From positions 48,656 to 112,655 of the forward strand of contig CAKRCW010000008.1 in the NCBI GenBank assembly GCA_934309145.1: DNA of 64,000 nucleotides. Direction: 5' to 3'. A program made the position numbers and the translations under genes. The stretch comes from an uncultured Lachnospiraceae bacterium (GTDB taxonomy: Bacteria; Bacillota; Clostridia; Lachnospirales; Lachnospiraceae). Positions 1 through 9,125 of the stretch are shown in pieces. Numbering within the stretch: position 1 is the first letter of the stretch; each line of letters opens with the position of its first letter. Below the pieces are notes generated by a model, which had not been told where the DNA came from, did no database searches, and was given only the letters and a program-made list of their open reading frames with translations.

Positions 1-695
1 TCTGCAGTGAGATAACCCTTAAATATCTCAAGGTCATCCTTAGTTGTGAGCTTAAGATTCTTGTCAGAGCCTTTTGCAAAGTAAAGTCTCTCACCTAACT
101 CAACCATCATAGTATTGGTATATGACGAACCATATATACCTATCTCCTCGCGAAATGCCTTCTCATATGCCCACACGAGCTTACCATATTTATACGCCTG
201 TGGTGTTGAAACTCGTCTCAATGTCTCACGAGGTATATACTTTGTTGTAGAAATTTCATCATCAATAACAAATATCTGCTCATTATACGGAAGTGAGGTA
301 ACCCCATTGCCATATTGATTACACTTATCTATAACATCGTTTAATACTTCATCATCAACAAGTGGTCTTATTCCATCATGTATTATAATATTATCATTCT
401 CATCGCATTTATCAGCCAGATTATCTACACCATTTCTTATTGACTCCTGTGCAGAACCGCCACCTGACACTATCCATTTGAGCTTATCGATATTAAACTG
501 CTTTGCATAAGCCCACAAAATATCATGCCATCCATCAATACATACAACCTCAATCGCATCAATCATCGGATGACGCTGGAAACTCTCCAATGTATAAACG
601 ATAACCGGTTTATCATATACATTAATAAACTGCTTAGGTATATCCTGTCCCATTCTGTGGCCTGAGCCACCTGCTATAATTACTGCTATATTCAT
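1..695 (-). CDS. IspD/TarI-family nucleotidyl (CTP) transferase, C-terminus cut by window edge
   Basis: The frame reads from ATG at 695 to the window edge without a stop, about 231 residues. It starts MNIAVIIAGGSGHRMG, the P-loop-like signature of the IspD/TarI cytidylyltransferases, followed by DIPKQF and, near residue 110, HDGIRPLVDDEVL, the counterpart of the family HDxxRP motif. Family members join CTP to methylerythritol phosphate (isoprenoids) or ribitol/glycerol phosphates (wall polymers). It lies 38 bases after a polysaccharide sugar transferase on the same strand, so a wall-polymer role (TarI-like) is more likely than IspD; sequence alone does not settle this. Confidence 0.85.
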   Translation of the reverse strand, partial: MNIAVIIAGGSGHRMGQDIPKQFINVYDKPVIVYTLESFQRHPMIDAIEVVCIDGWHDILWAYAKQFNIDKLKWIVSGGGSAQESIRNGVDNLADKCDENDNIIIHDGIRPLVDDEVLNDVIDKCNQYGNGVTSLPYNEQIFVIDDEISTTKYIPRETLRRVSTPQAYKYGKLVWAYEKAFREEIGIYGSSYTNTMMVELGERLYFAKGSDKNLKLTTKDDLEIFKGYLTA

Positions 696-733
696 TATCT
701 TTCTCCTCTATATATTAATATCTATAACTACCA

Positions 734-2092
734 CTACTTATTATACTTAGAAAGGGCTGTTCTCTGGTCCTTGTCAACCCCCTCTGAGGTTTCCTTTCTA
801 AACACTATACGGAAAGTCATAAGCATCAGCTTTAAATCCATCCAGTACGAAAACTCCTGTATATATATAAGGTCAAGCTTGAGCTTGTCAATAGGTGTTG
901 TATTGTACTTGCCATATACCTGTGCATAGCCTGTAAGTCCCGCCTTAACCTTAAGTCTGAACCCAAACTCCGGTATAGACTCTGCGTATTTCTCAAATAT
1001 TTCAGGTCTCTCAGGTCTTGGTCCAACAAGAGACATATGTCCAACAAACACATTGAACAGCTGTGGAAGCTCATCAAGATGCAGATTACGAAGCACCCTT
1101 CCAACCGGAGTTACTCTGTCATCATCCTTCTTGGCAAGCTGTGCTCCGCCATCCTCCGCGTCCTGTCTCATACTTCTGAACTTATATATCATGAAACTCT
1201 TTCCATCTCTGGTAAGTCTTAGCTGTCTGTAAAAAACAGGTCCCCTGTCATACAGCTTTATGATTAATGCAATGATAAGCATAATAGGTGATGCAATAAT
1301 AAGGGCAACACCCGAAAACACTATATCTGTCAAACGCTTGATAAATCTCTGATCTAAGTTAAGTCCCTGATTTCTCGATAAAAATATAGGTGTATCAACA
1401 AGATATAAATCCTCTGAGCCCTTCATAATAATATCTGTAATTTTCGGAACTACATATGTTCTTATATTGTGTTCGTAGCAATACTTAATTATTACATTTC
1501 TGTTCTCAGCTGGAAGGTCATACAAAAACACTCCCTCAAAATCAAGTACATCACTACATATCTTCTCATATCCACGCTGATAATTAAGTATCTCGCATAT
1601 CTCGTATTTGTCTGTTCTTGTATTAAGCTTTTTAAGGAAGCCTTCCAAAGGATAATTACCATATATAATAATTATTCTTCTTGGTGGGTATACCCTTAGA
1701 TAAACGTGTCTACATAAATTAACCCATGAGCCTGAAAACAATACCTGACTTGCAGCCATGACAATAATAGGTATCACATTCATATAATCGCTCCACGCTA
1801 TGCAGACCATAACATATCCAGCCACACCTGCAAAAACAATTGCAAGTAAATGAGAAAGCCACAAATCTACAACTCTCATGTAACTGATTTTATAACCATT
1901 AAAGCTCTTGGTTATCAGATATAAAAATACGGCATACATGCCGATAATTGCATAATTTCCTCTCACATAAAATGGGTTATCCGAAAAATAGCAATGATAC
2001 CAGGTCACGCCAAATGCAATAACCTCAAATAACCATATAGTGAAATTCGATATGACGCTGATTACACGTTTTGTTTGTTCTTCTGCGTACAT
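734..2092 (-). CDS. Polyprenyl glycosylphosphotransferase (exopolysaccharide initiating sugar transferase)
   Basis: 452 aa. The N-terminal third holds about five hydrophobic segments, then a soluble CoA-binding-like middle domain (about residues 135-230). One membrane helix (about 265-290) precedes the catalytic bacterial sugar transferase domain, with KFRSM, LDELPQLFNV and SLVGPRPE motifs as in WcaJ/WbaP/EpsL proteins. It is expected to transfer a sugar-1-phosphate from a nucleotide sugar to undecaprenyl phosphate at the inner face of the membrane. RBS AGGAGG precedes the ATG, and a consensus promoter lies upstream. The cytidylyltransferase follows downstream, probably in the same transcript. 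Confidence 0.92.
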   Translation of the reverse strand: MYAEEQTKRVISVISNFTIWLFEVIAFGVTWYHCYFSDNPFYVRGNYAIIGMYAVFLYLITKSFNGYKISYMRVVDLWLSHLLAIVFAGVAGYVMVCIAWSDYMNVIPIIVMAASQVLFSGSWVNLCRHVYLRVYPPRRIIIIYGNYPLEGFLKKLNTRTDKYEICEILNYQRGYEKICSDVLDFEGVFLYDLPAENRNVIIKYCYEHNIRTYVVPKITDIIMKGSEDLYLVDTPIFLSRNQGLNLDQRFIKRLTDIVFSGVALIIASPIMLIIALIIKLYDRGPVFYRQLRLTRDGKSFMIYKFRSMRQDAEDGGAQLAKKDDDRVTPVGRVLRNLHLDELPQLFNVFVGHMSLVGPRPERPEIFEKYAESIPEFGFRLKVKAGLTGYAQVYGKYNTTPIDKLKLDLIYIQEFSYWMDLKLMLMTFRIVFRKETSEGVDKDQRTALSKYNK

Positions 2093-2135
2093 AAAGTCCT
2101 CCTACTATACCACAATAACATACTTAAACTATTAA

Positions 2136-2164
2136 ATTATAATAAGCAGGACATTTTATGTCAA
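2136..2164 (-). promoter_or_regulatory. Sigma-A promoter for the sugar transferase gene
   Basis: On the minus strand TTGACA (2159-2164) and TATAAT (2136-2141) are separated by 17 bases, a perfect consensus match, about 45 bases before the sugar transferase start. Confidence 0.8.
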
Positions 2165-2274
2165 TAATAAACTACTTATTAAATAATTCTTTGATTTTAA
2201 TCACTTTTTTGTTTATTTCTAATTCGTTTTATATTATAATATGTCATATAATTACTTGAATCGGAGGTCAGAGT

Positions 2275-2610
2275 ATGGAAAACATAGATTTCGCTAAAGT
2301 TGGATTAAAGATGAAGGAACTCAGAAACGAAAGAGGTATATCTCAGCAGACAATCGCTTCTGATATCGGTGCTACAGTTGCATTTGTAAGTAATATAGAG
2401 AATAACAAGGTTAAGATGAACCTTCGTATGGTTATATATTATGCTAACATGTGCAATGTTCCTATTGATGTAATAATCGATGCAGGCCGCAAGAAAAAGC
2501 GTTACACTAACAGCGATGCTTTAGATCAGGAGATTATGCAGAAGCTTCAGGATTTCACTCCATCAGAGAAGAAGAAAATTCTTGAGATGTTACAGATTGC
2601 CAAGAAGTAA
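2275..2610 (+). CDS. XRE-family helix-turn-helix regulator
   Basis: 111 aa, soluble. Residues 10-65 form a Cro/C1-type helix-turn-helix (MKELRNERGISQQTIAS then VAFVSNIENNKVKMNLRMVI). The basic stretch GRKKKR and a short helical tail follow. The RBS CGGAGG lies 7 bases before ATG. It is a single-gene unit read against its neighbours, divergent from the polysaccharide genes; whether it controls them cannot be read from the sequence. Confidence 0.88.
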   Translation: MENIDFAKVGLKMKELRNERGISQQTIASDIGATVAFVSNIENNKVKMNLRMVIYYANMCNVPIDVIIDAGRKKKRYTNSDALDQEIMQKLQDFTPSEKKKILEMLQIAKK

Positions 2611-2632
2611 AACAATACATACAATGATTTAC

Positions 2633-2665
2633 AAAGGGGCTGTCATACAATATGACAGCCCCTTT
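2633..2665. terminator. Bidirectional terminator between XRE gene and dapL
   Basis: A perfect 15-bp stem (2633-2647 with 2651-2665) with a 3-base loop, A3 on one side and T3 on the other, lies between the convergent XRE gene and dapL. Confidence 0.85.
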
Positions 2666-2677
2666 AGATGTTTAATT

Positions 2678-3895
2678 CTATAAAGCTTTTATTCTATCTA
2701 TTGCCTTTACTGTATTCTCATAAGTTCCAAATGCAGTCAGTCTGAAATATCCCTCTCCACTTGGTCCGAAGCCTGAGCCTGGAGTACCTACTACATTAGC
2801 TTTCTCAAGGAGATAATCAAAGAAGTCCCATGATGTCATGTTGTCAGGTGTCTTAAGCCAGATATATGGAGCATTTACGCCGCCTGATACACTGTAGCCT
2901 GCACTCTTAAGACCATCATATATATACTTCGCATTGTTCATATAGTAAGCTATCTGCTCTGCTGTCTGCTTCTTACCTGCATCTGAATATACAGCCTCGC
3001 CAGCTGCCTGAACAATATATGGTGCTCCGTTATACTTTGTTCCATGTCTTCTTGCCCATAATGCATTAAGTACAGTTCCATCGGATGACTTAAGTGCCTT
3101 AGGAACAACTGTGAATCCAAGTCTTGTTCCTGTAAAGCCTGCATTCTTAGAAAAACTCCTAAGCTCTATTGCACAGGTCTTAGCTCCGTCACACTCATAG
3201 ATTGTATGTGGTACATCGTCCTCACTGATATATGCCTCATAAGCCGCGTCATATATAATAACTGCCTTTTTCTCATTTGCGTAGTCAACCCACTTCTGCA
3301 GCTGAGCCTTTGTTATAGTTGCGCCAGTTGGGTTGTTAGGAAAGCAAAGATATATTATGTCAGGTGTCTCCTCCGGAAGCTCTGGTGCAAAGCCATTTTC
3401 TTCCTTACATGGCATGTATATTACATCACTCCAAAGACCTGTCTTTTCATCATATGTTCCTGTTCTTCCTGCCATAACGTTAGAGTCAACATATACAGGA
3501 TAAACCGGATCACACACTGCTATCTTATTATCAAGAGAAAAAATCTCCTGAATATTACCAGAGTCACACTTAGCTCCATCACTTACAAATATTTCATCTA
3601 TAGAAATATCAACACCTCTTGCCTGATAATCATTCTTAACTATTGCACTTCTTAAAAATTCATATCCAAGGTCAGGTGCATATCCCTTAAATGTCTCCTG
3701 AACACCCATCTCAGAAACTGCCTCATGTAAACGGTCTATAATAGCCGGTGCAAGTGGCTGTGTAACATCGCCAATACCAAGTCTTATAACTTCCTTATCT
3801 GGGTTAGCTGCCTGATATTCTCTTACCTTTTTTCCGATTGTTGAGAAGAGATAACTTCCCGGAAGCTTTAAATAATTTTCATTTACCTTAAACAT
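2678..3895 (-). CDS. dapL: LL-diaminopimelate aminotransferase
   Basis: 405 aa, the usual DapL length. It converts tetrahydrodipicolinate plus glutamate directly to LL-diaminopimelate, short-cutting the succinylase/acetylase branches of lysine and peptidoglycan synthesis. The fold-type I aminotransferase pattern is clear: RLGIGDVTQPL near the start, FPNNPTGA near residue 180, and the PLP-lysine motif SFSKNAGFTGTRLGF near 250. The C-terminus carries the substrate motif GFGPSGEGYFRL. It follows dapF by 25 bases on the same strand, giving a dapF-dapL pair. Confidence 0.96.
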   Translation of the reverse strand: MFKVNENYLKLPGSYLFSTIGKKVREYQAANPDKEVIRLGIGDVTQPLAPAIIDRLHEAVSEMGVQETFKGYAPDLGYEFLRSAIVKNDYQARGVDISIDEIFVSDGAKCDSGNIQEIFSLDNKIAVCDPVYPVYVDSNVMAGRTGTYDEKTGLWSDVIYMPCKEENGFAPELPEETPDIIYLCFPNNPTGATITKAQLQKWVDYANEKKAVIIYDAAYEAYISEDDVPHTIYECDGAKTCAIELRSFSKNAGFTGTRLGFTVVPKALKSSDGTVLNALWARRHGTKYNGAPYIVQAAGEAVYSDAGKKQTAEQIAYYMNNAKYIYDGLKSAGYSVSGGVNAPYIWLKTPDNMTSWDFFDYLLEKANVVGTPGSGFGPSGEGYFRLTAFGTYENTVKAIDRIKAL

Positions 3896-3920
3896 TCTTT
3901 ATCCTCCTGAATTATTATAT

Positions 3921-4781
3921 TTATATATGTATTACTCCATCATATACTGTATTAGCAGGTCCCGTCATATAAACACAGTTTTTGTCCTCATCCCACCTTA
4001 TGATAAGGTGTCCTCCCTTTAACCAAACATCTGCCCTTCTATCTGTGCGGTTATTTATTACTCCTGCCACAAGTGCCGCACATGCTCCTGTTCCACACGC
4101 CAGAGTTTCTCCTGTTCCGCGCTCCCAGACACGCATTCTTATATGGCTCAAATCCAGTGTCTGAACAAAGCTCACATTAACACGTTCAGGAAATATACTT
4201 GCATTCTCTATATATGGTCCCACCTCGTGTAATGGTACACTATCTATATTATCTGTATAGATTATACAATGCGGATTCCCCATTGATACACAGGTTATAT
4301 GATAGACAGCTCCATGTATTTTTACAGGCTCATCCTTTACTATGCTTACCTTCCTATCAAGAGTTACCGGAATATGCCCCGGCTTAAATATAGGTACTCC
4401 CATATTTACTGTTACAGCCTTAACTGTCTCATGTGAAGAGCTGTCTTTGTCTGTTATAAGCTTTAAATACTTAACTCCTGACAGAGTTTCTATAGTCAGT
4501 TTTGTCTTATTTGTCAAATGGTGTTCATATACATATTTTCCCACACATCTGATTCCATTTCCACACATCTTAGAGCGTGAACCGTCAGCATTATACATAT
4601 CCATCATAAAATCTGCTCTCTTTGATGGACATATAAGTATTAAACCATCTGCTCCAACTCCATAATGTCTGTCACTTATACGCCTCGCTATTTCTGGCAC
4701 ATTAGCGGGCATATGGTTCAGGCAGTCAACATAGACATAATCATTACCAAGACCTTCCATCTTTGTAAAATGTAATATCAT
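3921..4781 (-). CDS. dapF: Diaminopimelate epimerase
   Basis: 286 aa from the chosen ATG at 4781. A GTG six codons earlier is open, but AAGGGAG sits 5 bases before the internal ATG and MILHFTKMEGLGNDYVYVD is the family N-terminus. DapF interconverts LL- and meso-diaminopimelate. Both catalytic cysteines are visible: GNGIRCVGKYV (about residue 75) and GETLACGTGACAAL (about residue 225). A promoter immediately upstream would drive dapF-dapL together. Confidence 0.96.
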   Translation of the reverse strand: MILHFTKMEGLGNDYVYVDCLNHMPANVPEIARRISDRHYGVGADGLILICPSKRADFMMDMYNADGSRSKMCGNGIRCVGKYVYEHHLTNKTKLTIETLSGVKYLKLITDKDSSSHETVKAVTVNMGVPIFKPGHIPVTLDRKVSIVKDEPVKIHGAVYHITCVSMGNPHCIIYTDNIDSVPLHEVGPYIENASIFPERVNVSFVQTLDLSHIRMRVWERGTGETLACGTGACAALVAGVINNRTDRRADVWLKGGHLIIRWDEDKNCVYMTGPANTVYDGVIHI

Positions 4782-4802
4782 TCTACTCCCTTTTCCCACT
4801 GG

Positions 4803-4831
4803 ATTTTATCACACATCCGGCAGGTTTGCAA
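4803..4831 (-). promoter_or_regulatory. Promoter for dapF-dapL
   Basis: Minus-strand TTGCAA (4826-4831), 17-base spacer, TAAAAT (4803-4808). The start would fall about 15 bases before the dapF ATG. I see no lysine riboswitch in the short leader. Confidence 0.6.
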
Positions 4832-4883
4832 TTATAAACCATCTTATGAATTATTATATTGTGCTTTTTTCATGTATATACAT

Positions 4884-4914
4884 AAAAAACGGCTGGAGAG
4901 GGGAGCTCCAGCCG
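4884..4914 (-). terminator. Terminator of the mgl operon
   Basis: A 9-bp GC-rich stem (4890-4898 with 4906-4914) is followed on the minus strand by six U residues (complement of 4884-4889). It ends the mglBAC transcript. Confidence 0.9.
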
Positions 4915-4950
4915 CTTAGAAGGGGATTTATGGAAAAAATATGTATTACC

Positions 4951-5139
4951 TTAATGTGTTATACCAAATATAACGAGAACAAGGATGATAGCCACGCAGC
5001 CTATAATAAACTTATCTACCTGGGCAATGGTTAAATTAGCTTTATCATACAGCTTTTCCTTTGCAGCTACTACCGCATTTCTTGGTACATATCCATCTTC
5101 AGTTTCTTCAACTTCTATCTCAAGATTCTTTTCATCCAT
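4951..5139 (-). CDS. 62-aa single-pass membrane protein at the end of the mgl operon
   Basis: 62 aa, with an acidic N-terminal half and one C-terminal membrane helix (about residues 42-60, FIIGCVAIILVLVIFG). The RBS GAGGTGAT lies 5 bases before the ATG. It sits 30 bases after mglC and just before the operon terminator, so it is co-transcribed with the sugar transporter. I do not recognise a family. Possible roles are a transporter accessory peptide or an unrelated small membrane protein; this is inference from position only. Confidence 0.75.
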   Translation of the reverse strand: MDEKNLEIEVEETEDGYVPRNAVVAAKEKLYDKANLTIAQVDKFIIGCVAIILVLVIFGITH

Positions 5140-5169
5140 CGCTTATCACCTCATTCTCTCTATTTTTTA

Positions 5170-6240
5170 TTACTTTCTTGCAAGATACTTTCTCATATCT
5201 ATTGCACATGCTACAAGAATAATTAAACCTTTTATTACATACTGTAAGTTAGCGTTGATTGAAAGGAAGTTAAGTGCTACGAATATAATACGAAGCAGGA
5301 ATACACCCATTACAACACCACTTATTTTACCAGTACCACCTACGAACGATACACCACCGATTACGCAGGCTGCGATTGCATCACACTCATAGTTAAGACC
5401 TGTGTTAGCTGTATTTGAACCAATTCTTGCTGCCTCTATGAAACCGGTTATACCATACATAGCACCTGCAAGTGTATGAACCATAATTGTTGTTCTCTCA
5501 ACATTTACACCAGATACATTTGCAGCCTCTGGATTTGAACCAACAGCGAACATATTCTTACCAAATGTTGTCTTGTTCCAGATGAACCACATTATAATTA
5601 CAACGACAAGTCCCATCCATACATAGTTAGGAATTTTAACTCCCTTTAATGATACAAAGCTGCCTGTTACAAAGTTCTTATATTTATCTGACAAACCACT
5701 GATAGGCTGTCCGTTGTTGCCATTTACCATTACATACATAAGAAGGAGTCCGTATGTAATAAGCTGCGTTGCCAATGTAACGATAAATGGATGCAGTTTA
5801 AATTTAGCTACGAAGAAACCATTCACCCAACCGATTACTCCACCGATTACCAATACTGCAAGTATTACTACAGGAATAGGTATGTCAGGAAGATTAGGGA
5901 ACATCTTTGTTGCGTAGGTTACTGACTGGAGCAATGATGCTGCTACACATGCTGTAAGTCCTACTACACGACCTGCTGAAAGGTCAGTACCCGTAAGTAC
6001 AATACATCCTGCAATACCACATGCAATAGGCAGGTTGGCTGCCGACAAGCTTATAATATTTACTATGGAAGATGCAGCTAAGAATGCATGATTCTGTACA
6101 AATGTATATATGATTGCAATTATCAACAATACATAAAGTGAGTTATTAATTGCCGTTTCCTTCCAGAAGTTTCTTTTATCTTTTTTATCCAGAGCCTTAT
6201 AGCTCGCCATGCGGTTCTGGACATTTGCAACTATATTCAT
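5170..6240 (-). CDS. mglC: Galactose/methyl-galactoside ABC transporter permease
   Basis: 356 aa, with about ten membrane segments of the branched permease family (RbsC/MglC). Family motifs include GTDLSAGRVVGLTACVA (about residue 105), AVGSNPEAANVSGV (about 230), GITGFIEAARIGSNTANTG (about 260) and ACVIGGVSFVGGTGKISG (about 290). It forms the transmembrane dimer through which the sugar delivered by MglB passes. It starts 17 bases after mglA ends. Confidence 0.92.
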   Translation of the reverse strand: MNIVANVQNRMASYKALDKKDKRNFWKETAINNSLYVLLIIAIIYTFVQNHAFLAASSIVNIISLSAANLPIACGIAGCIVLTGTDLSAGRVVGLTACVAASLLQSVTYATKMFPNLPDIPIPVVILAVLVIGGVIGWVNGFFVAKFKLHPFIVTLATQLITYGLLLMYVMVNGNNGQPISGLSDKYKNFVTGSFVSLKGVKIPNYVWMGLVVVIIMWFIWNKTTFGKNMFAVGSNPEAANVSGVNVERTTIMVHTLAGAMYGITGFIEAARIGSNTANTGLNYECDAIAACVIGGVSFVGGTGKISGVVMGVFLLRIIFVALNFLSINANLQYVIKGLIILVACAIDMRKYLARK

Positions 6241-6257
6241 ATCCTTTCACTCCGTTT

Positions 6258-7757
6258 CTATACATATTTTGCCGCAAGAGCCATAATCTCTTCCTGCGTG
6301 GTTGTCTTTGCATCTACTTCGCCAGCCAGCCTTCCGCCTGACATAACAAGTATTCTGTCACATACACCCAGCAGCTCCGGCATCTCAGAAGATACCATGA
6401 GTACCACCTTGCCTTTTTTTGCCAAATCAATGATTAACTGGTATATCTCATACTTTGCACCGACATCAATACCTCTTGTAGGCTCATCAAGTAAGAGAAC
6501 CTCAGGGTCTGTGAGAAGCCATCTTCCAAGGATAACCTTCTGCTGATTACCACCTGATAATGTGCTTATCTTAGTCTCCTGTGTAGGTGTCTTAATATGC
6601 ATTGCATTGATAGCCCAGTCAGTGTCCTTTACCATAGATTTCTTACTAAGGTATATTCCACCCTTTTTATGGCGTTTCAGGCTGGATATAACTGTATTTT
6701 CTCTTATACCAAGTATTCCAAAAATACCTGTAGCACGTCTCTCCTCTGTTAAAAGTCCAAAACCATTTTTGATGGATTCCTGAGCGTTTCTGTTCTTGAT
6801 AACCTTTCCATCAAGCTTGATGGTACCCTCTTTTCTGGTTGCTATACCGAATATACTCTCAAGCACTTCGGTACGTCCTGAACCATCAAGTCCTGCTAAA
6901 CCAAGTATCTCGCCTTTTTTAACCTTGAAGGAAACATCCTTTAACTGATTATACTGTCCTGTCAGATGTTCAACCTCAAGTGCCACATCGCCCTGAACAT
7001 TATCCTTCTCAGGGAATCGGCTTCCTAGCTCACGTCCAACCATCAGCTTTATAATCTGATTCATGTCAAGCTCACTGGCTGGCTTTGTTGCTATCCATTT
7101 TCCATCACGCATGATGGTTACGTCGTCCGAAATTCTTAAAATTTCTTCCATTTTATGTGAAATGTATATAATTCCGCAGCCTCTGTCACGAAGCATATTG
7201 ATAATCTTGAAGAGGTGTTCAACCTCTGTCTCTGTAAGTGATGAAGTTGGCTCATCAAGTACAATTATCTTTGAATGGAACGAAACCGCTTTCGCAATTT
7301 CTGCCATCTGCCTCTCTGATACCGGCATGGTTCCCATTATTCTCTTTGGATCTACCTTTATGCCAAGTTCATCAAAAACCTTAATCGTATCATCATACAT
7401 CTTTTTTTCATTTATCATCATATTAGCGATTTTTGGATATCTGCCTAACCACAGATTGTCCATTACGCTTCTTTTGAGTGCCTGGTTCAATTCCTGATGA
7501 ACCATTGCAACCCCATTCTCAAGAGCCTGTCTTGAGGTTTTAAAATTGACCTCATTACCCTCGAGCTCTATCTTTCCGGAATCTTTTGAATAGATACCGA
7601 AAAGGCATTTCATAAGCGTAGATTTTCCTGCACCGTTTTCTCCCATCAATGCATGCACTGTACCTCTTCGAACAGTAAGTGAAACATGATCAAGAGCCTT
7701 GACACCAGGAAATTCTTTGCATATGTCGGTCATTTGAAGTAATACATCATCTGCCAT
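6258..7757 (-). CDS. mglA: Galactose/methyl-galactoside ABC transporter ATP-binding protein
   Basis: About 499 aa with two ABC domains in tandem, the standard sugar-ATPase layout. The first domain has Walker A GENGAGKST, linker VSERQMAEIAKA and Walker B IIVLDEPTSSL. The second has a degenerate Walker A (GLDGSGRTE), signature LSGGNQQKV and Walker B VLLLDEPTRGID, which is the normal asymmetry of RbsA/MglA. The ATG at 7757 is preferred because GGAGGAG lies 7 bases upstream; an ATG five codons earlier overlaps that ribosome site. Confidence 0.94.
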   Translation of the reverse strand: MADDVLLQMTDICKEFPGVKALDHVSLTVRRGTVHALMGENGAGKSTLMKCLFGIYSKDSGKIELEGNEVNFKTSRQALENGVAMVHQELNQALKRSVMDNLWLGRYPKIANMMINEKKMYDDTIKVFDELGIKVDPKRIMGTMPVSERQMAEIAKAVSFHSKIIVLDEPTSSLTETEVEHLFKIINMLRDRGCGIIYISHKMEEILRISDDVTIMRDGKWIATKPASELDMNQIIKLMVGRELGSRFPEKDNVQGDVALEVEHLTGQYNQLKDVSFKVKKGEILGLAGLDGSGRTEVLESIFGIATRKEGTIKLDGKVIKNRNAQESIKNGFGLLTEERRATGIFGILGIRENTVISSLKRHKKGGIYLSKKSMVKDTDWAINAMHIKTPTQETKISTLSGGNQQKVILGRWLLTDPEVLLLDEPTRGIDVGAKYEIYQLIIDLAKKGKVVLMVSSEMPELLGVCDRILVMSGGRLAGEVDAKTTTQEEIMALAAKYV

Positions 7758-7796
7758 ATCTATCTCCTCCATAAGAATATCCTAATGCAAGAACGT

Positions 7797-7818
7797 GCAG
7801 CGGTTTTATGGCCGCTGC
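7797..7818 (-). other. Hairpin in the mglB-mglA gap
   Basis: A 7-bp GC-rich stem (7797-7803 with 7812-7818) without a U-run lies between mglB and mglA. Such hairpins often protect the upstream binding-protein mRNA and lower expression of downstream genes; that role here is inferred. Confidence 0.5.
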
Positions 7819-7841
7819 CTGTTCCTGTCTGTTGTTATTAA

Positions 7842-8984
7842 TTACTCACCCTTGTACTCTGCATATGGGATGTAAATCTTGTTTGTGCTTGTTGCATCCT
7901 TGTTGTAGCTGTCTGTATCAGCCATAAGGTCCTTGCCATTTGCAATGTTAGTTGTAAGTGATGCGATACACTCAGCCATACCATCTGCATCCTGCTTGAT
8001 TGTACCAATCATCTTGCCATCTGCAATATACTGCTTAGCTGCGTCTGTTGCGTCAACACCAAATACAGGAATTACTGTTGACTTTCCATCGCCAAGGTTA
8101 TATCCCTTATCGTTAAGAGCTGAGATAACACCCTCTGCCATACCATCATTGTTACATATAACAAGCTCAATCATGTTACCATTAGCCTCACTATACTGTG
8201 CAAGGTTTGTTACCATGTAGTTATTAGCTGCAGTTGCACTCCAGTTACCATCAAGGTCAACCTGATAGCAATCGCTGTTTGAAGAATCAAAGTACACAAG
8301 ATCTGGGAGGTTGTTCTCCTCAAGAATTGCATTTGCATCCTCTACTGCATACTGTGTACGATAGATAGCCTCTACATTACCTTCCTGTCCCTTGAACATA
8401 GCATACGAAATCTTTCCGTCACCATTAAGGTCAATTGCATCAAAATTATCTACAATATAGTTACCTATCATCTGTCCCTGCATATGTCCTGCCTCAGGAG
8501 CATCTGTACCAACGAATGCAAGCTTGTCATAGCTTGAAAGTACATCTGCATCCTCACCATCTGGAGCAAGTGCTCTGTTGAAGAATACTACTGGGATTCC
8601 AGCAGCCTTAGCCTTCTCAATGATAAGACTTGAGGCATCTACTGAACCTGTTGTTACAAGGTTTACAATGAGAAGATTTGTACCCTGGCTGATTGCTGTA
8701 TCAATCTGCTCATTCTGTGTTGTCTGGTTTGAGTTAGCATCGTAATCCTGATAAGTTACGCCTGCATTCTTAAGCTGTGTGTCAAGTGCTGTTCTTACGC
8801 TTGAGATATAAGCATCACTATATGTATAATAGAAAACGCCTACATTCAAGTTGCTGTTTACTGATGTACTTGCATCACTACCTGTCTGATCCTTCTTTCC
8901 TGAACCGCTATCGCCACATGCACAAAGTGAAAAGGCCATAACAGTTGCTAAGCAAAGTGCTGCTACCCTTTTTAATTTTCTCAT
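7842..8984 (-). CDS. mglB: Galactose/glucose-binding lipoprotein
   Basis: 380 aa. The lipoprotein signal peptide ends at FSLCACG (Cys about residue 23), followed by a Gly/Ser/Lys linker and a type I periplasmic-binding fold (LNVGVFYYTYSDAYISSV, NEQIDTAISQGTNLLIVN). Features typical of the galactose-binding branch are DLNGDGKISYAMFKGQEGN (a calcium-loop-like DxNxDG segment), VICNNDGMAEGVISAL, and VFGVDATDAAKQYI. It captures sugar outside the membrane for MglAC. A stable hairpin lies in the leader just before the start. Confidence 0.93.
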   Translation of the reverse strand: MRKLKRVAALCLATVMAFSLCACGDSGSGKKDQTGSDASTSVNSNLNVGVFYYTYSDAYISSVRTALDTQLKNAGVTYQDYDANSNQTTQNEQIDTAISQGTNLLIVNLVTTGSVDASSLIIEKAKAAGIPVVFFNRALAPDGEDADVLSSYDKLAFVGTDAPEAGHMQGQMIGNYIVDNFDAIDLNGDGKISYAMFKGQEGNVEAIYRTQYAVEDANAILEENNLPDLVYFDSSNSDCYQVDLDGNWSATAANNYMVTNLAQYSEANGNMIELVICNNDGMAEGVISALNDKGYNLGDGKSTVIPVFGVDATDAAKQYIADGKMIGTIKQDADGMAECIASLTTNIANGKDLMADTDSYNKDATSTNKIYIPYAEYKGE

Positions 8985-9055
8985 AATTATTTTCCGCGGG
9001 ATTGTCGTTTTCCCGCTCTCCTTTCCGTATCGGAGTGTTATCTCCTGTGATGTAT

Positions 9056-9084
9056 ATATAATACAAAAGAGAGCGAAAAAACAA
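9056..9084 (-). promoter_or_regulatory. Candidate promoter of mglBAC
   Basis: Minus-strand TTGTTT (9079-9084) and TTATAT (9056-9061), or TATATA one base earlier, with 17-18 bases between. It lies about 75 bases upstream of mglB in an AT-rich gap after the neighbouring regulatory operon. Moderate match only. Confidence 0.4.
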
Positions 9085-9125
9085 AATTGAATATTTTATG
9101 ACAAAGTTATAATATTTTATGATTA

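Noticed and set aside
2093..2274. Promoter for the XRE gene
   Set aside because: A TATAAT at 2235-2240 exists, but no credible -35 at the proper distance was found, so only the divergent promoter is listed.
3921..4883. Lysine riboswitch before dapF-dapL
   Set aside because: The gap upstream of dapF is too short and no L-box pattern is visible.
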